A stretch of 64,000 bases of DNA from an uncultured Eubacterium sp. (GTDB taxonomy: Bacteria > Bacillota > Clostridia > Lachnospirales > Lachnospiraceae). The translations under genes and the position numbers were made by a program. Where the stretch lies: assembly GCA_900548465.1 (NCBI GenBank), contig URKY01000009.1:1-64000 (forward strand), written 5' to 3'. Positions 7,852 through 16,648 of the stretch are shown one piece after another. The notes beneath the pieces are model-generated. The model worked only from the letters and a program-made list of their open reading frames with translations, did not search any database and had not been told where the DNA came from. Position 1 is the first letter of the stretch. Each line of letters starts with the position of its first letter.

Positions 7852-9615
7852 CTACATCTTATCCGGTGCCTCAAAACCAAGTAAATCAATACATGTTTCA
7901 AGCACTTTCTGCACAAGACTTATAAGTGCAATGTAGCCTTTCTTTTTATCTTCATCCTCTTCTGCTAATATCTTTGTGCTGTGATAGAACTTATTAAATG
8001 CATTTGATAAATCATAGATGTAAGAACATATCTTATGTGGTGCAAGTTCAATTGCCGCATTCTCAATAACTTCATTTACCTTTGACAATTCAAGCATTAA
8101 TGCCAGCTGTTCTTCATTATCTGTATCTGTAACAGAGAGATCATCTATGCTTCCGTTTTCAGCAACGTATTTTTCAATAATTGATTTAATACGAACAATT
8201 GTATATAAGATATACGGTCCTGTGTTTCCTTCAAATGAAGCAAATCTGTCTATGTCAAATATATAATCCTTTGAAGCCTGATTCGATAAGTCGCCGTATT
8301 TAAGTGCTGCAAGTCCTACTATTTTTGCTGTTTTTCTTGCTTCCTCCTCACTTACGGAACGGTTTTCCATTATCTTGTCATATACAGCTTCATTAATTTT
8401 GGAAATAAGATTTTCAAGACGCATTACGCCACCTTCTCTTGTTTTAAATGGCTTTCCGTCTTTTCCGTTCATTGTTCCAAAACCGATAAATACAAGTTCA
8501 GAATCAGGCTTTACAATTCCTGCCTTCTTGGCTACACGGAAGAACTGTGTATAATGAAGACTCTGTCTCTTGTCTGCCAAATATACGTATTTATCAGGAT
8601 TGAAATCTTTTTCACGTTCAACTAATGTTGCAATGTCAGATGTTGCATAAAGCGCTGCTCCGTCTGATTTTCTAACTATACATGGTGGGTATTCCTTGCT
8701 ATCACCTTCCTGAGTTATATCTACTACAAGAGCTCCCTGACTTTCGTATGCCAATCCCTTTTCTACAAGATCATCGATTAATCCCGGAATGTAAGGCTGT
8801 GCATCACTTTCGCCCTTCCATAAATCAAATTCAACATTTAAGTTGTCATAATTTTTCTTTAAATCAGTCTTTGAAACATTCATAATATGCTGCCATAAAG
8901 CTCTGTATGGTGCATATCCGCTCTGAAGTTGCAATGTTGCATGCTGAGCTCTTTCCTTGTAATCAGGGTCTTCTTTTGACTTCTTGCTGGCACAAGGATA
9001 AATTTCCTCTAATTCTGAAATTGTAAATGGTGCTTCTGCAGGATATTCTCCTGAATAATTTTCATTAAAATAAACCAAATCAGGTTTTCTTTCTTTTAAT
9101 TCAGTAATAATAAGTCCCATCTGAAGTCCCCAGTCTCCAAGATGAACGTCACCAATTACTTTATTTCCCTGATATTTTACAATTCTTTTTACACTTTCAC
9201 CAATTACGGCTGAACGCAAATGTCCAATATGAAGAGGCTTTGCAACATTGGCTCCACCGTAGTCTACAATTATCGTTTTCTCCTGTTCATTTTCGACTCC
9301 AAATTTGTCCGCTTTTTCCATGTTATTCAAATACTCTGCAACAAATGCGCTATTTAAATTTATGTTTATAAATCCCGGATTTACGGCTTCCACAGATGAA
9401 AACATTGTATTGCTTCCAATAGTTTCCACAACATCATTGGCAATCATTATTGGTGCCTTATGATATAATTTTGCTCCTGCCATTGCACCATTACACTGAT
9501 ACTGACAAAGATCCGGTCTGTTTGATATGCCAACCTTTCCCAATTTTTTGTCATAACCTGCTTTTTCAAATGCCTTTTCAAATTCTTCCGTAATCAGTTC
9601 AAGTATTTTTTTCAT
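7852..9615 (-). CDS. argS: Arginine--tRNA ligase
   Basis: The 587-residue class I synthetase charges tRNA-Arg. An N-terminal Add-1 region (1-100) is followed by AKPLHIGHLRS, with HIGH at 129-132. The KMSKS loop is the degenerate KPFKTREGG form usual in ArgRS. The C-terminal anticodon-binding helices include NAFNKFYHSTKIL and end in LLGFEAPDKM, the normal terminus. It follows the UDPGP gene by 24 bp and is probably cotranscribed with it. The ribosome binding site is only a weak GAGAG. Confidence 0.97.
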   Translation of the reverse strand: MKKILELITEEFEKAFEKAGYDKKLGKVGISNRPDLCQYQCNGAMAGAKLYHKAPIMIANDVVETIGSNTMFSSVEAVNPGFININLNSAFVAEYLNNMEKADKFGVENEQEKTIIVDYGGANVAKPLHIGHLRSAVIGESVKRIVKYQGNKVIGDVHLGDWGLQMGLIITELKERKPDLVYFNENYSGEYPAEAPFTISELEEIYPCASKKSKEDPDYKERAQHATLQLQSGYAPYRALWQHIMNVSKTDLKKNYDNLNVEFDLWKGESDAQPYIPGLIDDLVEKGLAYESQGALVVDITQEGDSKEYPPCIVRKSDGAALYATSDIATLVEREKDFNPDKYVYLADKRQSLHYTQFFRVAKKAGIVKPDSELVFIGFGTMNGKDGKPFKTREGGVMRLENLISKINEAVYDKIMENRSVSEEEARKTAKIVGLAALKYGDLSNQASKDYIFDIDRFASFEGNTGPYILYTIVRIKSIIEKYVAENGSIDDLSVTDTDNEEQLALMLELSKVNEVIENAAIELAPHKICSYIYDLSNAFNKFYHSTKILAEEDEDKKKGYIALISLVQKVLETCIDLLGFEAPDKM

Positions 9616-9639
9616 TTTGTTACTCTCTCTTTTCTTATT

Positions 9640-10869
9640 CTATAATTCTACACCGTTAAGTTTAAGCAATGCCTTAGCACTATCAACTGAATCTACACCT
9701 GTTTTATTCTTAATAGGTGCAAATTCTTTTTCTCTTACCACTTCATATGCAAGGCAATTATCCATCATATGAATCATGTCAAGAACCAAAGTCTCAAACT
9801 TATATCCATTTTCTGTTTCAGGTTTTACTTTATTACCTTCTTCATCCAAATGCTGGATTTTCTTCTTTACAATATGAACTGTAAGATTATTTTCAAGATT
9901 CTTCTCCAAATCTTCTATATTAAAGAGATAATTAAGTATTACGCCGTATTTGTAAGCCAGTTCTCCATTATCCCTTGTTTCATAACGCATGTCTTCCGTA
10001 AGTTCATAATATTCTACAATTGACGGTTTTCCGTCTTCTAAACAAAGAACCCCTACTTTTTCTTCCGGACTTGCCTTTGACACTACCTTGGCAGCACTTC
10101 TGTAACCGCCATCAAGCATTGCTCCCACAAAACATGGATCAGCCATTCTCTGACATACATTATCTACTGCAAATATGTTAATATATTCAACACCTCTCGC
10201 TTTAGCCTTCTCACATAAGCCTGATTTTACGAAGGAAATAAACCATCCTCCGTTACCGTTAGGTGATGTTGATACTCTGTCCTTATCTTCAAGGAAAATC
10301 TTTCCATCAAAAGATGTTGCCGGTGCCATTTCCTGTACAAAAAAGTCTACATAATCCTTGTCATATCCGAAATAGTTCTTCTCTTCAAAGAACTTTACAG
10401 TATCATCGTTGTTCTTTTCACTGGTCATAATATAGAGAGGAACATATACACCTGTCCGGTTAACTACATCCATAAGATTTCTGATTAACATTTCAAAGAT
10501 GTAAACATCCTTTGTCTCACCGATATTGTACATTCCCTTTGGTTTATCAGAACCAAGTCTTGTACCCATGCCACCTGCCAGCAAAAGTGCTGCCACTTTT
10601 CCTTCTTTTATGGCTTCAATACCTACGTTAGTATACTTTTCTCTATTTTTTTCTATATCATCTATAGATACTGCATCATCTAAAGGTGTAATTTTTCCTT
10701 TTGTGTTTTCTCTGCTTCCATTATCAAGTAATTTAAGTAAATCAAAATCAATATCTTCAATCTGCTTTAACAATAATTCCCTACTGTTATCATCCAATTC
10801 ATCATAATATTTAAGCAACTGTTCCTGGTCATACTTTTTTAATAATTCTTTAGTTTGACTGTAATTCAT
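9640..10869 (-). CDS. UDPGP-type nucleotidyltransferase (UDP-sugar pyrophosphorylase)
   Basis: A 409-residue enzyme with the eukaryote-like UDPGP fold. The nucleotide-binding signature LLLAGGMGTRLGSDKPKG is at about 96-112, followed by PLYIMTSEKN and an SPNGNGGWF segment. It joins UTP with a hexose or hexosamine 1-phosphate to give a UDP-sugar. It is unlike bacterial GalU. The motif set fits UDP-GlcNAc/GalNAc or UDP-glucose pyrophosphorylases, and substrate choice cannot be read here. AAAGGT precedes the ATG. It heads a likely two-gene unit with argS. Confidence 0.85.
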   Translation of the reverse strand: MNYSQTKELLKKYDQEQLLKYYDELDDNSRELLLKQIEDIDFDLLKLLDNGSRENTKGKITPLDDAVSIDDIEKNREKYTNVGIEAIKEGKVAALLLAGGMGTRLGSDKPKGMYNIGETKDVYIFEMLIRNLMDVVNRTGVYVPLYIMTSEKNNDDTVKFFEEKNYFGYDKDYVDFFVQEMAPATSFDGKIFLEDKDRVSTSPNGNGGWFISFVKSGLCEKAKARGVEYINIFAVDNVCQRMADPCFVGAMLDGGYRSAAKVVSKASPEEKVGVLCLEDGKPSIVEYYELTEDMRYETRDNGELAYKYGVILNYLFNIEDLEKNLENNLTVHIVKKKIQHLDEEGNKVKPETENGYKFETLVLDMIHMMDNCLAYEVVREKEFAPIKNKTGVDSVDSAKALLKLNGVEL

Positions 10870-10975
10870 ATACCTTACCTTTCTCTTTCATAAAATAAGC
10901 AGTAGCATCACTATAATCTAAACCCTTTCAAAAAGCATACATACAATGTCACCACTGCTTAATATATAGAATAAT

Positions 10976-11770
10976 TTATTTTTCAATAATATGCAAGGAC
11001 TTAATATCACACAAAACATCAATACAGCTCTGGTACCTTTTGTCCGGCAAAATTTCCGTACACTTCCTGATTATCTTCTTTAGTTTGCCATGTACGCGCC
11101 ACGTTTTTTTGTTTCTGTCATACTTTTTCTTTGTTTTTAGATAATACATTGTTGTTCCAATTGTATAAATGTCAGTTCTTATATCTGTATTGTAAATACT
11201 TCTTCCATTTATCCCGTATTGCTCCGGTGCTGCAAATCCTTTGCTTCCCACCGGGATTTCGTCAACAATATCCCTGCTGTATCTCTTGGCTATTCCAAAA
11301 TCTATAAGTTTTATTTTCTGTTCATCTGTGAGAATAACATTGGAAGGTTTTAAATCTCTGTAAATAACAGGCGGTTCCAGACTATGCAGGTAATACAGTC
11401 CGCTGCAAATCTGTTCCATTATGTTTTTTATTTCTCTTTTTTTGAGAGTTCCATTTGTTTCAACATAACTTCTTAAATCAATGCCTTCCACATATTCCAT
11501 AACCAGATAAAAGTCCTCTTGTTCTTTTATAAGATTATAAATTTTTGGAAGGACCGGATGGGTACAGTGTTTTAACACACTTAATTCCCGCTCCATTCCT
11601 TCCAATAATGTTTTGTTGTTTGCCGGGTCAGACGTAATGTACCTCTTTAGGGCGCATATTTCTTTTGTGTGAATATCCATCGCCTTAAATACATTGGATG
11701 TTCCACCTTCCCCAAGTAATTCCAGTACATAATATCTTCCACCGACAATTTCATTTATTATATTGTTCAT
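10976..11770 (-). CDS. Hanks-type serine/threonine protein kinase, catalytic domain only
   Basis: All kinase signatures are present in 264 residues: glycine loop GEGGTSNVF (20-28), the ATP lysine in CALKRY (about 42), catalytic YRDLKPSN (137-144), DFG (157-159) and the APE motif as APEQYG (181-186). Unlike PrkC/Stk1 it has no transmembrane helix and no PASTA repeats, so it is a soluble kinase. The start is taken at ATG 11770, with AAAGGT six bases upstream, rather than at the GTG two codons earlier. It follows carB by 49 bp and may be read from the same transcript; its targets are unknown. Confidence 0.92.
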   Translation of the reverse strand: MNNIINEIVGGRYYVLELLGEGGTSNVFKAMDIHTKEICALKRYITSDPANNKTLLEGMERELSVLKHCTHPVLPKIYNLIKEQEDFYLVMEYVEGIDLRSYVETNGTLKKREIKNIMEQICSGLYYLHSLEPPVIYRDLKPSNVILTDEQKIKLIDFGIAKRYSRDIVDEIPVGSKGFAAPEQYGINGRSIYNTDIRTDIYTIGTTMYYLKTKKKYDRNKKTWRVHGKLKKIIRKCTEILPDKRYQSCIDVLCDIKSLHIIEK

Positions 11771-11819
11771 GCTCACACCTTTCCAGGCGTGTTTCTCTCC
11801 AATTAACTGCTTTTAGCAA

Positions 11820-14800
11820 TTATAATTCTGCAATATCAATCAATGTAAGATTTGATTTTGCATCACTCTCTAAACTTGTAAGAAGTGCATCTACAGTATC
11901 AAGACTTGTAAAGCAGTTTACACCGGTCTCTATAGATGTTCTTCTGATTAAGAATCCGTCACGGCTCTTATCTCTACCCTGTGTAGGAGTGTCAATAACA
12001 ATGTCAATCTTGTGTTCAAGAAGTAAATCCATAACTGTAGGTGCTTCCTGATGAATCTTGTTTACCTTTATTGCATCAACACCATTTTCTCTTAAGATTT
12101 CTGCAGTACTTCTTGTAGCATAGATTTCGTATCCCAGTTTTTCAAAACGCTGTGCAAGAGGAACTACTTCCTGTTTATCAGCATCCTTTACTGAAATAAT
12201 AACTTTTTTATGCTTTGGTAAAACTACACCTGCACCTAAGAAAGCTTTATATAACGCTTCATTAAATGTCTTTGCAATACCAAGACACTCACCTGTTGAC
12301 TTCATTTCAGGTCCAAGACTTGTCTCAGCTCCACGGATTTTTTCAAATGAGAATACCGGCATCTTTATTGCATAGTAATCTGCATTTGGCTGTAATCCCG
12401 GTTCATAACCCTGTTCTTTAATTGTCTTTCCAATAATACATTTAGTTGCAAGATTAACAATTGGAATACCTGTAACCTTACTAATGTATGGAACTGTTCT
12501 TGATGAACGTGGGTTTACTTCAATTACATAAACTTTTCCGTCACATACAATAAACTGAATGTTAATCATTCCCTTTACATGAAGTGACATTGCAAGCTTT
12601 CTTGTGTAGTCTTCAATTGTATCAATTATTTCCTGTGACAATGTGTATGCAGGATATACTGAAATACTATCGCCTGAATGAACTCCGGCTCTTTCAATAT
12701 GTTCCATTACACCAGGAATTAATATATCTGTTCCATCGCAGATGGCATCAACTTCAACTTCTGTACCCTGAAGATATTTATCTACAAGAATTGGGTGATC
12801 CTGTGCTATTCTGTTAATAATTTCCATAAATTCTTCTACTTCTTCGTCACAGGTTGCAATCTGCATTCCCTGTCCGCCAAGAACGTATGAAGGTCTTACT
12901 AATACCGGATATCCAAGTTTGTTTGCTACTTCTTTAGCTTCATCTGCTGTAAATACAGTTCCGCCTGTAGGTCTTGGAATTCCGCATTTTTCAAGAATTT
13001 CATCAAATAATTCTCTATCTTCTGCTGCATCTACATCTGCTGCATCAGTACCGAGAATTGGAACTCCCATCTTCATAAGGGATTCCGTAAGCTTAATGGC
13101 TGTCTGTCCACCAAACTGAACTACTGCTCCGTCAGGTTTTTCAATATTTACAATGTTTTCAACATCTTCCGGAGTAAGTGGCTCGAAATACAACTTGTCA
13201 GCTATATCAAAGTCTGTTGATACAGTTTCAGGGTTGTTATTTACAATAATTGTTTCATATCCTTCTTCTTTAAATGCCCATGTACAATGAACTGAACAGA
13301 AATCAAATTCAATACCCTGTCCAATACGTATAGGTCCTGAACCAAGTACTAATACCTTCTTTGGTGGGTTTGTTTCTGTTGCTTCATTTTCTCCACCGTA
13401 TACAGAATAATAATATGGTGTAGCTGCTTCAAATTCTGCCGCACATGTATCTACCATTTTGTATGATGCTACAATATTGTTATCGTAACGCATCTTTTTA
13501 ATTTCACCCTGTGGCATTCCAGTAAGTCTGCTTATTACTGTATCAGGAAATTCAATTCTCTTTGCTTCTCTTAAAATGTCCGGTGTTAACTTTTCATTCT
13601 TAAGAGTATTTTCCATTTCCACAATAATTGCGAGCTTATCAATAAACCATTTATCAATCATTGTTATTTCATGGATATGGTCATAACTTACGCCACGTCT
13701 TAACGCCTCTGCAATAACCCAGATTCTTCTGTCATCCACCACATGAAGCTGGTCTTCTAACTGGTCATCCGTAAGTTCTGAAAAGTCATAATCCAAAAGA
13801 CATTCTACATGCTGTTCCAATGAACGTATTGCCTTCATTAATGCCCCTTCAAAGTTATTGCAAATACTCATAACTTCTCCGGTAGCTTTCATCTGAGTTG
13901 TAAGTTTTCTGCTGGCTGTAATAAATTTATCAAATGGAAGTCTTGGAATCTTAACTACGCAGTAGTCAAGAGTTGGCTCAAAACTTGCATATGTTTTCTG
14001 CGTAATTGCATTCTTGATTTCATAAAGTGTATACCCTAATGCAATCTTTGCTGCAACCTTTGCAATCGGATAGCCTGTGGCCTTAGAAGCAAGTGCTGAT
14101 GAACGGCTTACACGAGGGTTAACTTCGATTACACAATATTCAAAACTTTCAGGGTGTAATGCGTACTGAACGTTACATCCACCTGTAATGTTTAATTCGT
14201 TTATAATATTGAGAGCTGATGTTCTAAGCATCTGATGTTCCTTATCACCTAAAGTCTGTGAAGGAGCAACTACAATACTGTCACCTGTATGAACGCCAAC
14301 AGGATCAATATTTTCCATATTACATACTGTAATGCAGTTTCCGGCAGAGTCACGCATAACTTCGTACTCTACTTCTTTCCATCCTGCAATGCATCTCTCA
14401 ACTAAAACCTGACCTACACGGCTAAGTCTTAATCCGTTTTCAAGAATTTCAACTAATTCTACCTGATTGTGAGCAATACCACCACCGCTTCCTCCTAATG
14501 TATAAGCAGGACGAAGAACTACAGGGTAGCCAATCTTATTAGTAAATTCAATAGCATCTTCTACATTTTCAACAACTAATGACGGTGCACAAGGCTCACC
14601 GATTTTTTCCATTGTTTCCTTAAATTCAAGTCTGTCTTCTGCTTTTTTGATTGTCTCTGATGTTGTTCCTATCAGTCGGCAGTTATGTGTTTCAAGGAAA
14701 TCTGTCTCTGCAATTTCCATTGCAAGGTTAAGTCCTGCCTGACCTCCAAGTGTTGGAAGAATGCTGTCCGGTTTTTCTTTTTCAATAATCTTTTCTAATA

Positions 14801-15017
14801 CCGGAACAGTAAGTGGTTCAATATATACTTCGTCTGCAATATCTTTATCTGTCATGATAGTAGCCGGGTTTGAATTTAAAAGAACTACTTCAATGCCTTC
14901 TTCTTTCAATGAACGGCACGCCTGTGTTCCTGCGTAGTCAAACTCTGCTGCCTGCCCTATTACAATAGGACCTGAACCTATAACTAAAACTTTCTTTATG
15001 CTTAAATCTCTAGGCAT
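11820..15017 (-). CDS. carB: Carbamoyl-phosphate synthase large subunit
   Basis: At 1065 residues this has the full internally duplicated CPSase large chain. It has two ATP-grasp halves (GPIVIGQAAEFDYAG near the start and GPIRIGQGIEFDFCS in the second half), glycine-rich GGSGGG and paired VIEVNPRxSRS motifs. A C-terminal MGS-like allosteric domain (about 930-1065) contains DTPTQG. It makes carbamoyl phosphate from bicarbonate, ATP and glutamine-derived ammonia for pyrimidine and arginine synthesis. Its ATG overlaps the carA stop (ATGCCTAG, 8 bp) with GGAGGTG inside carA, so the subunits are translationally coupled. Confidence 0.98.
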   Translation of the reverse strand: MPRDLSIKKVLVIGSGPIVIGQAAEFDYAGTQACRSLKEEGIEVVLLNSNPATIMTDKDIADEVYIEPLTVPVLEKIIEKEKPDSILPTLGGQAGLNLAMEIAETDFLETHNCRLIGTTSETIKKAEDRLEFKETMEKIGEPCAPSLVVENVEDAIEFTNKIGYPVVLRPAYTLGGSGGGIAHNQVELVEILENGLRLSRVGQVLVERCIAGWKEVEYEVMRDSAGNCITVCNMENIDPVGVHTGDSIVVAPSQTLGDKEHQMLRTSALNIINELNITGGCNVQYALHPESFEYCVIEVNPRVSRSSALASKATGYPIAKVAAKIALGYTLYEIKNAITQKTYASFEPTLDYCVVKIPRLPFDKFITASRKLTTQMKATGEVMSICNNFEGALMKAIRSLEQHVECLLDYDFSELTDDQLEDQLHVVDDRRIWVIAEALRRGVSYDHIHEITMIDKWFIDKLAIIVEMENTLKNEKLTPDILREAKRIEFPDTVISRLTGMPQGEIKKMRYDNNIVASYKMVDTCAAEFEAATPYYYSVYGGENEATETNPPKKVLVLGSGPIRIGQGIEFDFCSVHCTWAFKEEGYETIIVNNNPETVSTDFDIADKLYFEPLTPEDVENIVNIEKPDGAVVQFGGQTAIKLTESLMKMGVPILGTDAADVDAAEDRELFDEILEKCGIPRPTGGTVFTADEAKEVANKLGYPVLVRPSYVLGGQGMQIATCDEEVEEFMEIINRIAQDHPILVDKYLQGTEVEVDAICDGTDILIPGVMEHIERAGVHSGDSISVYPAYTLSQEIIDTIEDYTRKLAMSLHVKGMINIQFIVCDGKVYVIEVNPRSSRTVPYISKVTGIPIVNLATKCIIGKTIKEQGYEPGLQPNADYYAIKMPVFSFEKIRGAETSLGPEMKSTGECLGIAKTFNEALYKAFLGAGVVLPKHKKVIISVKDADKQEVVPLAQRFEKLGYEIYATRSTAEILRENGVDAIKVNKIHQEAPTVMDLLLEHKIDIVIDTPTQGRDKSRDGFLIRRTSIETGVNCFTSLDTVDALLTSLESDAKSNLTLIDIAEL

Positions 15018-16089
15018 TCTTCTTCACCTCCATCATATTAATAAATTCGTCGAACAGTCTGTCTGAATCCTGTGGTCCAGGGCAAGCCTCCGGATGGAAC
15101 TGAACAGTAAAAATGCTCTTATTTTTATATCTAAGACCTTCTACAGTCTTGTCATTAACATTTACGAATGCAACCTTTGCTATTTCAGGATTTACCGTGT
15201 CACCATCAACCATGTATCCATGATTCTGTGATGAAATATATACATGTCCTGAATCTAAATCTTTTACCGGATGATTTCCACCACGATGTCCATATTTCAT
15301 TTTCTTTGTATCAGCTCCTGTGGCAAGTGCCATTAACTGATGTCCAAGACATATAGCAAAAATAGGAATATCTGTATCATATAACTTTCTAATCTGTTCT
15401 ATCTGATAAACACACTCTTTTGGATCTCCGGGTCCGTTTGATAACATAATACCATCAGGATTTGCAGCAATAATTTCTTCTGCCGGAGTATCACAAGGAT
15501 AAACTGTAACATTACATCCTCTCTTATTTAAGGATTTTGCAATATTGTTCTTTGCACCAATATCAAGTAGTGCAACATCAAAGCCATCTCCCTTAAGAAC
15601 TTTCTTCTCCTTACATGAAACTGCTTTTACAACTCCTGTAACTGTGTATTCCTTTATCTTTGGAAGTACTTCATCAAGGTTGTAGTTTTCATTAGTTGTA
15701 ATCATTCCATTCATTGTACCTTTTTCACGAAGAATCTTTGTAAGGGCTCTTGTATCAATTCCTTCAATTCCTGGAATATCGTTTTCTTCCAAAAAGTTTT
15801 GAATTGTATCATCACATCTGAAGTTACTTGGCATTCTGCTTAACTCATGCACTATATATGCATCAGGCCAAGGCTTAAGTGATTCCATATCCTCATGGCA
15901 TATACCGTAGTTTCCCTGAAGCGGATAAGTCATGCATACTGCCTGTCCCGCGTAAGAAGGGTCTGTAAGGACTTCTAAGTATCCCCACATTGATGTGTTA
16001 AATACAATTTCCGAAATAATTTCTTTTGTTGATCCAATAGATTTTCCTTTGAAGACTGTACCATCTTCTAAGATTAGAAATGCGTTCAT
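15010..16089 (-). CDS. carA: Carbamoyl-phosphate synthase small (glutaminase) subunit
   Basis: The 359-residue chain has the N-terminal CPSase small domain (LILEDGTVFKGKS..., TSMWGYLEVLTDPSYAGQ) and a class I glutaminase domain. The nucleophile Cys is in FAICLGHQLMALATG and the His/Glu pair in VQFHPEACPGP. It supplies ammonia to CarB. I chose ATG 16089 because AAAGGAA lies about eight bases upstream; an in-frame ATG 17 codons earlier adds residues not found in the family. A strong promoter lies about 60 bp upstream, and beyond it a 73-bp repeat array. Confidence 0.97.
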   Translation of the reverse strand: MNAFLILEDGTVFKGKSIGSTKEIISEIVFNTSMWGYLEVLTDPSYAGQAVCMTYPLQGNYGICHEDMESLKPWPDAYIVHELSRMPSNFRCDDTIQNFLEENDIPGIEGIDTRALTKILREKGTMNGMITTNENYNLDEVLPKIKEYTVTGVVKAVSCKEKKVLKGDGFDVALLDIGAKNNIAKSLNKRGCNVTVYPCDTPAEEIIAANPDGIMLSNGPGDPKECVYQIEQIRKLYDTDIPIFAICLGHQLMALATGADTKKMKYGHRGGNHPVKDLDSGHVYISSQNHGYMVDGDTVNPEIAKVAFVNVNDKTVEGLRYKNKSIFTVQFHPEACPGPQDSDRLFDEFINMMEVKKNA

Positions 16090-16149
16090 AAATGTGTTTC
16101 CTTTCATTTGTTTTGTTAATGATTTAATATTTTTGCTCAAATTGTATAG

Positions 16150-16178
16150 ATTATACCAAAAATCGACTCTTCTTTCAA
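16150..16178 (-). promoter_or_regulatory. Sigma-A type promoter of carAB
   Basis: On the minus strand TTGAAA and TATAAT are separated by exactly 17 bases. The start point would lie around 16143, giving a leader of some 50 nt. No PyrR-type attenuator fits in that space. Confidence 0.7.
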
Positions 16179-16220
16179 CATATTTGGGGAATAAATTGTG
16201 AAAATTGCTAATTTTTCTCT

Positions 16221-16535
16221 TGCTTCCACGTACTTCCGTCCCCGATACTTTTTTGACTGGCTTTACTACGTGTAATAAGCTTGTTTATTCTCTTGCTTCC
16301 ACGTACTTCCGCTCCCAATACTTTTTTGGCTGGCTTTAGTACGTGTATTATACTTGTTTTTTCTCTTGCTTACACGTACTTCCGTCCCCGATATTCTTTC
16401 GGTTAGCTATATTACGTGTATTTAGCTTGTTTATTTTCTTGCTTACACGTACTTCCGTCCCCAATATTCTTCCGGCTAGTTATACTACGTGTATTATACC
16501 TGTTTATTTTCTTGCTCACACGTACTTCCGGCGCT
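16221..16535. repeat. Tandem array of 73-bp hairpin units upstream of carA
   Basis: Four full copies start at 16221, 16294, 16367 and 16440, always exactly 73 bp apart, with a fifth partial copy from 16513. Each begins TGCTTCCACGTACTTCCG or TGCTTACACGTACTTCCG and ends with TACGTGTA plus a T-rich linker. CACGTA/TACGTG forms a stem in every unit, and in copies 3 and 4 the stem extends to TACACGTA/TACGTGTA. The period is not a multiple of three and no frame is open, so it is not coding. It lies between the terminator of the upstream gene and the carA promoter. Confidence 0.9.
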
Positions 16536-16564
16536 AATACACTACCACCGGCTCATAATGCATC

Positions 16565-16608
16565 AAAAAACTGGCACCAACTAGTTCTATAACTAATTCG
16601 TGCCAGTT
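16565..16608 (-). terminator. Intrinsic terminator of the SpoIID-like gene
   Basis: On the minus strand AACTGGCAC...GTGCCAGTT (9 bp, with a second AACTAGTT-type stem inside) is followed by TTTTTT. Confidence 0.85.
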
Positions 16609-16648
16609 CATATGAATTATTACATTATTTATATTTCTATCAATTCCC

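Noticed and set aside
7554-7925. 123-codon plus-strand frame after the small membrane protein
   Set aside because: It runs through a terminator and into argS antisense, and the composition is AT-driven Phe/Ile/Leu.
16221-16535. CRISPR array
   Set aside because: Units are similar over their whole 73 bases, with no short repeat alternating with unique spacers, and no cas genes are present.
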